Of a DNA stretch of 64,000 nt, positions 31,954-41,600 are shown in pieces. The DNA is from Prado023 sp963798745 (GTDB lineage: Bacteria; Actinomycetota; Actinomycetes; S36-B12; CAIYMF01): contig CAWCUF010000005.1 of assembly GCA_963798745.1 (NCBI GenBank), positions 62,001 to 126,000 of the forward strand, written 5' to 3'. Position 1 is the first letter of the stretch. The number at the start of each line of letters is the position of its first letter. A program made the position numbers and the translations under genes. The notes under the pieces are model-generated. The model was not told the origin of the DNA. It saw only the letters and a program-made list of their open reading frames with translations, and did not search any database.

Positions 31954-34056
31954 ATGCCCACGGGTAGCACCCCGGACATGCTCGTCGTCGTCGATTCCGA
32001 CCCCGCGAGCAATCGCGGCCTGGACATCGCCCGGCGCTACGCCCGAGGCGCGATCGCGTTGACCGCGTGGGACCTGCCCTCGCCCGGCGAGGACGTGGAG
32101 ACCCAGGCCTCCGCCGCCTCCGCACCGACCATCGCCGAAGCGCTGCGCGTGGCCGCCCAGCGTCGCATCTGCTACATCGGCCTGCGTCGGGACTTCGCCG
32201 AGCCACAACGACTGCTCGGTGATCTGCTCAAGGGCGCTGCCCGCGTCCGGTCCGACGACCTGCCCGGCTTCGCGGTCTTCCTCGCCGACGGCGAACCGGC
32301 CCCGTTCCGCCGGATCCTGGCCATCGTGGACCGCAGGCAGGGTCCGAGCTCGGGGCTCGCGGCACACGCCGCTGTGGCGATCGCCGACACCGCAGGAGCT
32401 GAGCTCGACGTCCTGGTCCTCGGTGCCGAGGGCGAGCACCTGAGCTCGGTGGACAGCGAGGAACTGCTGGCGATCAGCCGTGAGCAGGAGCTGTTCGAAC
32501 GAGCCGTGGCACGTGCCCGCGCTGCGGACTTCACCACCAACTGGATCCCCGCGGTCGGCGTGTCCGATCCCTGGACGGTCATCAGCGACCAGCTCTCCCA
32601 GCATGAGTACGACCTCGTGATCGACGACCTCGGCGATGTCTCCCTGGGCGGGCGGCTGCGCAAGGGCAGGTCCCTGGCGCGCACCCTGGCGCCGGGAGAG
32701 GTGGGCGAGATCCCGCTGCGCCTGGTTCAGGAGGTCCCCATCCCCGTCCTGCTGGTGATCGACGAGATCCGGCTCGGGATGCGGCCCGCCGGCCTGGTCA
32801 AGGCCGGAGCTGTCGCGGCCCTGAGTCTCGGGGTGGTCTCCGCCTCGATCATCCCGCCCGGCGCGGCGGCGGCGTCCCTGTCCGCGACCAGCGACCCGGC
32901 CGCTGACCTGGTCGCGGAGTTGCAGGGCGCCCTGGGCATCGTCGACCCGGCCGTCGTCGCACGCCAGGAGGCTGCGGCGGCCGCCAGCCGCGGCGGGGCC
33001 GGCGCACGCGGAACGGCGCCGGCCGCCACCTTCGATGCCACCGCGGCGACTCCCCCCGCAGTCGCGCCGACCCGGACCAGCACCTCCACGCCGCCCACGG
33101 CCAAGCACTCGGACACGCAGTCATCGACGTCACAGGAGCCCAAGGCTCCCAAGGCTCCCAAGGCTCCCAAGGGTGGGGCGACGCCCAAGGATGTCGCCAA
33201 GGCGGCCCGGGCTGCGGCGGCTGAGAAGGCCGCCCTGGCCAAGGAGAAGGCGCGCGTCGCGAAGGCGCAGAAGGTCGCGGCCAAGGCTGAGCAGGCCTTC
33301 GGCACCGCCCAGGAGGCTGCCGAGATCGCGCTGTCCGAGCTGGAAGCGGCCACCGCCTCGCTCGACGAGGCCGTGGCCCACGCCGACCGTGCGCAGTCCC
33401 AGACCACTGGCGTCCAGGCCGTCCTGCCCGGCGGGGCCAGCCCGCAGGAGGCCGATTTCGCGGCGGCCGCAGCGCAGTCGGCCCAGCAACGCCTCGATGA
33501 TGCAGTCGAGCGCGGGAGCTCGGTGCTCGGGGAGCTGACGGCCGCAGAGCTGAAGGTTGCCGAGAAGGAGGAGGCGCTGGCCGAGCGCAAGTCCGAGGTG
33601 ACGCAGACCAAGGCCGACTACCAGCAGTCCAAGGAGAAGGCCGAGGTCTTCCGGGCGAGTCTGGCCAAGACCCGACAGGCACCCGTGCGCAAGGGCTCGT
33701 ACAACCTGACCGCGCGGTTCGGCAACACCGGCGGGTACTGGTCCTCGGGCGTGCACACCGGCCTGGACTTCGCCGCACCCGCAGGCACCGATGTGCTGGC
33801 CGCCACGTCCGGGACGGTGGTCTCCTCCGGCTACGCGGGGCCCTACGGCAACCAGATCGTCATCGACCACGGCGGCGGCTGGCAGACCACCTACAACCAT
33901 CTGTCGAGCATCAAGGTGTCCCTGGGCAAGAAGGTCAGCACCGGTGACCACATCGGCGACGTGGGCTCCACGGGCAACTCGACCGGCAGCCACCTGCACT
34001 TCGAGGTGACCAGGGACGGCAAGTTCGTCGACCCCGAGGGCTGGCTCGGCTGGTAG
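31954..34056 (+). CDS. USP-like / transmembrane / coiled-coil / M23 peptidase fusion
   Basis: 700 residues from an ATG with AGGAGG upstream. Residues 5-275 look like two degenerate universal-stress-protein folds (MLVVVDSDPASNRGLDIARR; then RRILAIVDRRQGPSSGLAAH and VLLVIDEIRLG). A single hydrophobic helix follows at about 279-305 (AGAVAALSLGVVSASIIP). Next come a Thr/Pro-rich spacer with KAPKAPKAPK, a charged Ala/Lys/Glu coiled coil (about 410-570) and a LytM/M23 domain (590-700). The zinc ligands are HTGLD near 600 and HLHFE near 680. The topology predicts cytoplasmic sensor-like domains joined across the membrane to a cell-wall endopeptidase. Each part is recognisable; the combination is unusual and its function is inferred. 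Confidence 0.82.
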   Translation: MPTGSTPDMLVVVDSDPASNRGLDIARRYARGAIALTAWDLPSPGEDVETQASAASAPTIAEALRVAAQRRICYIGLRRDFAEPQRLLGDLLKGAARVRSDDLPGFAVFLADGEPAPFRRILAIVDRRQGPSSGLAAHAAVAIADTAGAELDVLVLGAEGEHLSSVDSEELLAISREQELFERAVARARAADFTTNWIPAVGVSDPWTVISDQLSQHEYDLVIDDLGDVSLGGRLRKGRSLARTLAPGEVGEIPLRLVQEVPIPVLLVIDEIRLGMRPAGLVKAGAVAALSLGVVSASIIPPGAAAASLSATSDPAADLVAELQGALGIVDPAVVARQEAAAAASRGGAGARGTAPAATFDATAATPPAVAPTRTSTSTPPTAKHSDTQSSTSQEPKAPKAPKAPKGGATPKDVAKAARAAAAEKAALAKEKARVAKAQKVAAKAEQAFGTAQEAAEIALSELEAATASLDEAVAHADRAQSQTTGVQAVLPGGASPQEADFAAAAAQSAQQRLDDAVERGSSVLGELTAAELKVAEKEEALAERKSEVTQTKADYQQSKEKAEVFRASLAKTRQAPVRKGSYNLTARFGNTGGYWSSGVHTGLDFAAPAGTDVLAATSGTVVSSGYAGPYGNQIVIDHGGGWQTTYNHLSSIKVSLGKKVSTGDHIGDVGSTGNSTGSHLHFEVTRDGKFVDPEGWLGW

Positions 34057-34113
34057 TTGCGGGCCACCCAGCGCGACGATCCACCGCGGGCCAGGGCATC
34101 CTAGGATCGGGCC

Positions 34114-34635
34114 ATGACCGCCGTGCTGTTGGCCGCGATCGCGTTGTTCGCCGCCCTCGTGCTCGTTGGGGTGCTGTGGTCGCTCATCGGCGCGATCCGG
34201 GCCGAATCGGCCGGCGCCCGCCTGCGCCGCGAGGGCGTGCAGGCCACCGGAACGGTCGTCGACAACACGATGACCGCCACGCCGCAGCGCCGGCTCAGCT
34301 TCCATCCCGTGGTGGAGTTCCACTGCGTGGACGGGTCGATGATCAGCGCACCGGCGCGACAGTCCGCCGCCACGTCCTGGCCGCGCGGAGCCAGCGTCCA
34401 AGTGGCCTACGACCCCGACGAGCCCACGCGCTTGGTCCTGGCCGGCCCTCCCGAGCGCCCCGGCCTGATCGCCAACACCCTGCTCGGGCTGGCGGTGGTG
34501 ATGTTCATGATCGGCGCGATGGCGGTCACGCTCGGGCTGTGGGAGCAGTTCAGCCATGACCGCAGCACCCCCACCGAGCCGGCCAGCAGCTCCCGGTCGA
34601 CCGGTGGGACTCCCGGCGGATCGGCGGGCCCATGA
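34114..34635 (+). CDS. DUF3592-type membrane protein
   Basis: 173 residues with an N-terminal helix (LLAAIALFAALVLVGVLWSL), a central beta domain (GVQATGTVVDNTMTATPQRR, FHPVVEFHCVDGS, VQVAYDPDEPTRLVLAG) and a second helix near residue 120-145 (ANTLLGLAVVMFMIGAMAVT). The GxVV...P.V.F..DG...Y.P.P layout is that of DUF3592. The C-terminal 25 residues are Ser/Pro/Gly-rich and disordered. Its stop overlaps the TetR start by 4 nt, so the two are cotranscribed. Function unknown. Confidence 0.75.
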   Translation: MTAVLLAAIALFAALVLVGVLWSLIGAIRAESAGARLRREGVQATGTVVDNTMTATPQRRLSFHPVVEFHCVDGSMISAPARQSAATSWPRGASVQVAYDPDEPTRLVLAGPPERPGLIANTLLGLAVVMFMIGAMAVTLGLWEQFSHDRSTPTEPASSSRSTGGTPGGSAGP

Positions 34636-35267
34636 CCTCCCCCGAGACGACCGCCACGGACCTGGGCGTGCGCCACCGACCCGTGCAGGCCCGGGGCCGG
34701 GTGCGCTTCGACGCGATCCTGTCCGCAGCCCGCGACCTGCTCGCCGAGGCCGGGATGACCGGGTTCACCGTGGAGGACGTGGCGGCCCGGGCCGGCATCC
34801 CGGTGGGCTCCATCTACCAGTTCTTCCCGAACAAGTACGCCATCGTCGCCGAGTTGGACGCACGCGACACCGCCGCGCTGGTCGATGACCTGATCGACAA
34901 CGCCGACCGGTTCCCCAACGACGACTGGCAGAACCAGACCGATGAGCTGATCGACCTGGTCGCAGCGCACTGGGTCGACGACCCGACCCGGCGGGCCGTC
35001 TGGCTGGCGATGCGTTCCACCGCCGCGACGCGCACCCTGGCCGCGGAGCACTCCCGCGCCCTGGTCAGCGTGCTGCTGCCGATGATCGAGCGCCTGGCCC
35101 GGGACCACACCTTCGAGGAGCAGGTGACCATCAGCGAGGTGGTGGTGGAGATGTGCCAGTCGCTGCTGCACTTCTCGGTCTCCGACGGCCGGCCGCACCC
35201 GGCCACCGTGCACGAGCTCAAGCGGATGCTGCGCGCCTACCTGCGCGCGGTCTCGCTGAGCTCCTGA
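34632..35267 (+). CDS. TetR-family transcriptional regulator
   Basis: 211 residues starting at an ATG overlapping the DUF3592 stop. The N-terminal HTH is standard (RFDAILSAARDLLAEAGMTG, FTVEDVAARAGIPVGSIYQF, FPNKYAIVAELDARDTAALV). The C-terminal ligand domain spans residues 70-205. Its last 31 nt overlap the convergent acpS gene. Because M. tuberculosis fas is controlled by the TetR protein FasR, a link to the neighbouring fas-acpS genes is tempting, but nothing in the sequence shows it and the ligand is unknown. Confidence 0.9.
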   Translation: MTSPETTATDLGVRHRPVQARGRVRFDAILSAARDLLAEAGMTGFTVEDVAARAGIPVGSIYQFFPNKYAIVAELDARDTAALVDDLIDNADRFPNDDWQNQTDELIDLVAAHWVDDPTRRAVWLAMRSTAATRTLAAEHSRALVSVLLPMIERLARDHTFEEQVTISEVVVEMCQSLLHFSVSDGRPHPATVHELKRMLRAYLRAVSLSS

Positions 35268-35668
35268 GCGGACTCCAGGACGACCACGGCCGCGGCCATC
35301 GACGGCTCGTGGGTGATCGACACCTGGATCGTGACCGCACCGAGCGCGCCCCGCAGCGCGCCGGCGACGGGTTCGTGCAGCCGCAGGCCGGGTCGGCCCC
35401 AGCCGTCGGTGACCACCTCGACGTGGCGCCAGTCGAGGTCCGGGGCCACCGGCGCGCGACCGGGACGCGACCCGGAGAACGCCTTGACGAACGCCTCCTT
35501 GGCTGCGTAGCGACCAGCCAGGTGCTGCGCGGCGCCCGCGGGACCGCTGCCCGCGCGCAGCTCGGCAGCGGTGAAGGTCGCCTCGACGAAGGCCGAGCCG
35601 CCGGCGGAGAGCTGCTCGGCGAACGACTCGACGCCCACGAGGTCGATGCCCACGCCCAGGACGGCCAT
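35237..35668 (-). CDS. acpS: Holo-ACP synthase (4'-phosphopantetheinyl transferase)
   Basis: 143 residues, normal for AcpS. Mg-binding Asp9 is in GVGIDLVGVESF and Glu58 in GRYAAKEAFVKAFSG. A long loop (GSRPGRAPVAPDLDWRHVEV) precedes ALGAVTIQVSITHEPSMAAA. It transfers the phosphopantetheine arm of CoA to a serine of acyl carrier domains, here presumably the ACP domain of the type I FAS encoded immediately upstream. The ATG shares one base with the fas stop codon (TGATG), so translation is likely coupled. The 3' end overlaps the convergent tetR gene. Confidence 0.93.
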   Translation of the reverse strand: MAVLGVGIDLVGVESFAEQLSAGGSAFVEATFTAAELRAGSGPAGAAQHLAGRYAAKEAFVKAFSGSRPGRAPVAPDLDWRHVEVVTDGWGRPGLRLHEPVAGALRGALGAVTIQVSITHEPSMAAAVVVLESAQELSETARR

Positions 35669-38600
35669 CAGGAGGTCGCCGAGTTCTTCGGCCCCTGCGT
35701 CGAGCCGACGAGCAGCTCGACCTCCCGGGCCCGGCGGTCTTCGGCCGTTCCCTCGCCGAGGCGACGATCGGTGCGCCGGATGAGCACCGGCGGTCCACCG
35801 TGCTGGGCGGCCAGCCGCAGCCGGGCGCCCGAGATCCGGCGGGCGTGCGCCCTAGCCAGGTAGTCGGCGCGCTGCGCCTGCGGGATGGCGGCGACGAACA
35901 CGTCGGGGTGCGCCAGGGCGACCACGGCCGACACGTGCCCGAAGCCCAGGCTGGTCAGCAGCCCCGCGCGCACCGGCTCGTGGCGGGCCAACGACCGGTG
36001 GTCGACGACCAGAGGTCCAGGGGCGACCCGGGGGTCGACGCTGACCAGGTTGCGGTTGCCCGGCACGATCCCGCTGGCGAACACGTCGCACAGCCCGGCC
36101 AACTGCCAGGCGGCGGCCCCACCCTTGCTGTGCCCGGTCAACGACTTCTGCGAGATCACGCGCAGCGGTGCCCCGTCGCTGCGTCCGAGCGCCTCGGCGA
36201 TGGTGGCGTGCACGAAGGCCTCGTTGGGGTCGTTGGCCTCGGTGGAGGTGTCGTGCTTGGAGACCACCGCGACGTCGTCGGGCGTCAGGCCCAGCTCGGC
36301 CAGGGCTCGGGCCAGCGGCGACTCGCAGCCACCGCGGACCGCACCGAGGGCACCGAGCCCGGGCGCCGGGATCGAGGTCTGGATGCCGTCGCCGAACGAG
36401 CTCGCATAGCCGACCACCGCGCGGACCGGCAGGCCCAGGGCCAGCGCCACCGAGCCGCGGCAGACCACGAAGCTGCCGCCACCCTGGGACTCCACGAACC
36501 CTCGGCGGCGCCGGTCCCCGGGCCGGCTGTGCTCGCTCGGGTCCAGCCCGGCTGCACGCATGGTCTCGTTGTCGGCGGTGGCCGCCATGTCGGCGAACCC
36601 GAGGATGCCCTCGGTGCTCAGGTCGTCCCAGCCACCGCCGATGATGATCTCGGCCTTGCCCAGCGCGATCTTGTCGATGGCCTCCTCCAGGGACACCGCG
36701 GCGGTGGCGCAGGCCGCCACCGGGTGCACCATCGGCCCGTAGCCGCCGACCAGGCCCTGGTTGACGTGCGCGGAGACGACGTTGCCCAACGCCTCCTGGA
36801 GCACGTCGTTGGCATGCGTCCCGCCGGTGGCGGGGTCCATGTAGAGCGCCTGGATGCTGCCCATCCCGCCCATCCCGGTGCCCTGGGTGTTGCCCACGAG
36901 GCTGGGGTGCACCGCGCCGACGAGCTCCTCCGGGGTGACGCCGGCATCGGCCAGCGCCTCGGCGGTGGTGATCAGGTTCCACGCAGCCAGGGGGTCCATC
37001 GCCCCGGCCACGCCGGGCTCGAGGCCGTGCCGGGTCGGGTCGCTGCCGGTGGGGAACTGACCACCAACGCTGCGCGTCAGCGGGCGGGTGCGGGCCACCC
37101 GGATCGCCGAACCAGCGGGCAGAGTCACCACCCACCCGTCCTGCGCACGGCTCACCACTGCCCCGGTCGTCGCGGAGGCCAGCGCCTGGGCACGCTCCTG
37201 GCTGGGCACCGGTGTGCTCAGCGCCCGATCGAGGTACACCTCGGCGAACTCCGTGTAGCCGTCGGCGGCCACCCGATCGCTGCGTTCCAGCGGGCGCACC
37301 CCCGAGCCGGCCAGCACCTGGTCGCGGTAGCGGGTGGCCACGTCGGCCTCGGCCACCGGCGCACCCTCGGCGACGTCGGTCCAGCCGCCGGCGGCGGCGT
37401 CCCAGCGGATCAGCCCGCGACGCCAGGCCAGTTCGACGACCCCCTCGGCGGCCAGTCCCTCGACCTCCGCCTGCCACCGGGTCGTCGACCCGCCCCAGGG
37501 CCCGTACTCGGCGATGCCGGCGATCACGATCATGTCGCTCGCCGCCCTGCGAGCGGCGGTGGGCGCTTGCGGACCGGCCGGTACGCCGCGCGCGCCCAGC
37601 AGCACGGGAGGAAGGTTGGGCAACGAGGCGATCGTCTCGTCGGTGTGCACGGAGTCGACCATCGAATTGTCGATTCCGTGCACACCAACGCGGGCCACCG
37701 CCGCGGCCAGGGCGGCACCGAGGTCGGAGCGCCCGGACAGGCCGCCGGAGAGGTCCACCTCCAGGGGGGCGGCTTCGGCGCGCGCGGTGAACGAGGGGGT
37801 GGCCAGGGCGGCGATCAGGGCGCCCATCTGTGCCGACGAGTAGGTCAGCACCCCGAGCTCAGCCTCGATCGTCTCGGCGATCCGGTCGTTGCCGGCCATC
37901 AGGCCGGTGCCTCGGACCCAGCCGATCTCGGCGCCCACCAGACGGGTGCAGTGCCCCCAGCGCGCTGCCTCGGAGTGCCAGCGGTTGATCATGGTGCTCA
38001 GCGCCGACTTCGCCTCTCCGTAGGCGCCGTCGCCACCGAACGTGCCGTGGTTGGGCGACATCGGCAGGACGACCGTGAACGGCGTGCCATCGGCATCGGC
38101 CACCCGCTCGGCCAGTCCTCCGACGAGTCGCTGCACACCGAGCAGCAGCAGGCGCAGGGTGCGCTGGGCGTCCCGCCCCGTATCGGGCAGCTCACCGCCG
38201 GCCGGAGCCGCGGCGAAGGGCAGGACGATCGTGGGCCACAGGGCGGGCTTGACCTCGCGAGTGGTGGGCCCGACCTCCTCGAGGGTCGGGGTGGTCAGCC
38301 AGCCGAGCAGCGCGTCGATGTCGGCGAACGAGGCGAGGTTGGCCCGGACCACGTGCAGTTGGGCGCCCGGCGCCGCGTACCGGCGCTCGAGGTCGCGGTA
38401 GGCCGCGATCCGCTCGCTGGTGTCGGTGGTCGTGACCACGACCACGGTCGCCCCGCCGCGCAGCAGGTGCGCGACGCTGGACCAGGCGATCGAGTGGGGC
38501 GAGGCGCCGGTGACCAGCGCCACCTCCCCGACGAACTGTCCCGGGGCCTGCGTCAGCGCCGCAGCGGCGGCCACGACCTCCGCGGCCGGGGTGCCGGCCA

Positions 38601-41600
38601 GTGCGCCCGCCACTCGGTCGAGGTCGGGGACGTCGACCCCGCTCGGGGTCGACGTCAGCACGCGGTCGACCAGTTCGACCGTCCGCTGCCGACCAGCGGC
38701 GGCGGCCCGGGACCGATGGTGGGCCAAGGTTGCAGGGATCCGTGCGTCGCACTCGCGGTGCACGGTGATCTGGTCGACCCAGGGCCCGGCCAGGTCGTCG
38801 GCCAGGGGAGCACCGGCGGCCTCGGCGCGCAGTGAGGCCTGGATGAGGTGGTCGATGTCCGCGCGCGCCCACTGCGTGGACGAGGCGAGCAGGACATGCC
38901 GCCGGGCGTCGAAGGCCGGCGCCACCAGATCGGCTGCCCCATGCTCGGCCTCGAGCAGGGCCAACCGGGCCAGTGCCTGGCTTTGCTCGGCGAGGTCGGC
39001 GTCGGTCGTCTCGGGCTCGGGCGTCCGGCCCAGCCTGGTCAGCAGGTCGGTGGCCTGGTCGCCCAGCAGCCCCTCGACATGCTCGCGCAACTCGGTCACG
39101 GCCCGGGCATCGACGGCCCCACCTGCCGGTCCCTGCGCCGCGACCGGCGCGACTGCGATCCCGGTCTGGGTGGCGGCCGCCTGAACCGCGGCGTCGATGA
39201 GGTCCTGCGCGCCGGCACCGGTGAGGGTGGCCAAGTCGCCACCACGGCGGCTGCTCCCCTCGCGGGTGCCCAGCGCCAGGGCGAGCGCGGACCGGGCGAC
39301 CCAGCCCTCGCCGAGCCCCCAGTGCTCCGTGACGCGCCGGTTCAGGGTCGAGGCGGTCGCCCCCCAGGGGCCCAGTGCCGCGGTCAGGGCACCGGACACG
39401 GCAGCCGAGAGCACGGGACCGGGGTAGCGATAGGCCGGGCACCGTTCGGCCAGCGCGGAGGTCAACTCCACCAGTGGGACCTCGTGGGCGCCGTCGATGG
39501 CGGGCACGCCGAACTCCTTGCCCAGATCCATCAGGACCTGGTTGCGCCGGCTGGAGGCGCCGTCCACCAGGGAGTCGACCGAGTCGTGCTCGAGCTGGTC
39601 GACCCGCACCCCCACGCGCAACGCCAGCAGGGCGCTCAGGGCGGTGGCATGGTCCACCGGCAGATCGGCGGTCGCCGAGGCGGTCGCCGGGAGGGCGTCG
39701 GCGGGGGCGGCCGCGGTGGGTTCGACCTCGGCGCCCGCGACGAGCTCGGACGCCACGGACTCGACCTTGATCGGCGCGGGGTCCGCGGACTCGGCCTCGA
39801 TCGGCGCGGGATCGGCGTCCCGCTCGAACACGACCTCGTCGTCGACCTCGATGTTGTGCACCGCGGGCTTGGTACCCCGGTGGGTCGGCAGGGCCAACGA
39901 TCCCTTGGCCAGGTTCGCCAGCGTCGGGGCGTGCCCGACCCCGATCTCGATGATCCGCTGGACCCCGAGGCCGCCCTCGGCGCGCGGGACGCACGCCAGC
40001 TCGAAGGTCTCGATCCAGCGCACCGGGGAGGCGAACTGCCACGCGAGCAGCTCGACCAGCAGGGTCCGGGCCAGCGCATCAGGATCGGCGCTGGCCTGCT
40101 CCCAGTCGGCGAGCAGCCCGACGAGCACCGGCGAGCCGCAGGTGGCCAGCACCCCCTCGACATAGCCACGGTCCAGGCCGAACGCGACCGGGTACAGGTT
40201 GGGCACGTAGCGCCCCACGAGAGCGGCCGAATCGATCCGCTCGGGCAGCTTGGCGCGCAGGTGGCCGCGGAAGTCGTCCACTCCCCCGAGCAGCGCCGAG
40301 GAGTGGAACGGCACATCGATGCCGGGGACCGCGATCAACGGGGCACGTCCCGGCTGGCCGGGGCCGAGACGCACGGCCAGCTCGGCCAGGGCCCGCTTCG
40401 TGCCAGCCACCGCGTACTGCTTGCCGCGCAGGTTGTGGTTGACGATCTCGCAGAGCTCGCCGGTCTGCGCGGAGACCTGCTCGACAACCGCCTGGGCCTG
40501 GGCGTGGGTCAGCCCGGCCAGGTGCGGGCGGATGACCGCCAGCCCGTAGTCCGACGCCCCGTGCTCGTCGCGTGGCACCAGCCCGTGCATGCCCAGCCCA
40601 CGGGCGAACACCAGCTCGACCACGGCCTCCAGGGACAGCACCGAGGAGCAGGCCGCCAATGCGTTGTACTCGCCGACCGAGTGACCCGCGACAGCAGCAC
40701 CCGGGTCGAACACGCCGGCCTCGCGCAGCTGCGCGACCTGGGCGGCAGCCAGCGTGGCCATGGCGACCTGCGTGAACTGGGTCAGGTGCAGGACACCGGC
40801 CGGGTGCCGGTAGATCGTCCCCCCGGCGCGCAGGGTCGGCGGGTTCTGGCGCACGACCGCCAGGATCGAGAACCCGAGGTGGGCGCGGGTGTGCGCATCG
40901 GCCCGGTCCCAGGTCGCGCGGGCGGCCGCGGAGGCCGTATAGCCTTCCATCCCCATGCCCAGCGCCTGGATGCCCTGACCCGGGAAGACGTACATGGTGG
41001 GCACTGGTGCCACCACGGCGGTGCCGAGCGCGACGATCCCCTCGGTGGTGCTGGCCTGGACCTGCACCACCCGGGCGCCGGAGCACATGCCGATCCGCGC
41101 GACGTCCAGCGTCACCTGCTGGCCGGGAAGGACGGGGGCCACGAAGTCGATGGACCATTCCCGCAGCCGGCTCGAGTCCCCGTCGGCGGCCAGCTCGAGC
41201 ACCGCGCGGGTCGCTGCGGCCGAGGTCCACATCCCGTGCACGATGCGTCCGGGCAGGCCGACGAGGCGGGCGAGCAGGTCGCTGCGGTGGATCGGGTTGG
41301 CATCTCCGCTGACGGTGGCGAACGACTCCAGCCGGTGGGGGGCCCTGAGCGTGAGGGTGCCCAGCGACCGCGCTGGTGTGGTGACGGTGCCGCCCGGCTC
41401 TGCGGACGCGGGCGCCGGTGCGACCGGAAGGCCCTGGTCCACCCGGGTCCGGCGCACGAAGAAGCGGTCGCGCACGCTGCTGCCCGCAGCCCGGGAGGCC
41501 ACGCTGATGACCAGCCCGCCGTCGGTGCGGTGCACCTCGGGGCGGCTGACCTGGATCGGGGCGTCGGCGTCGGCGTTCGCATCGGCATCAGCGTCGGGGA

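Noticed and set aside
33139..33173. 9-nt repeat coding KAPKAPKAPK
   Set aside because: Ordinary low-complexity hinge inside the M23 fusion; too short to treat as a separate repeat element.
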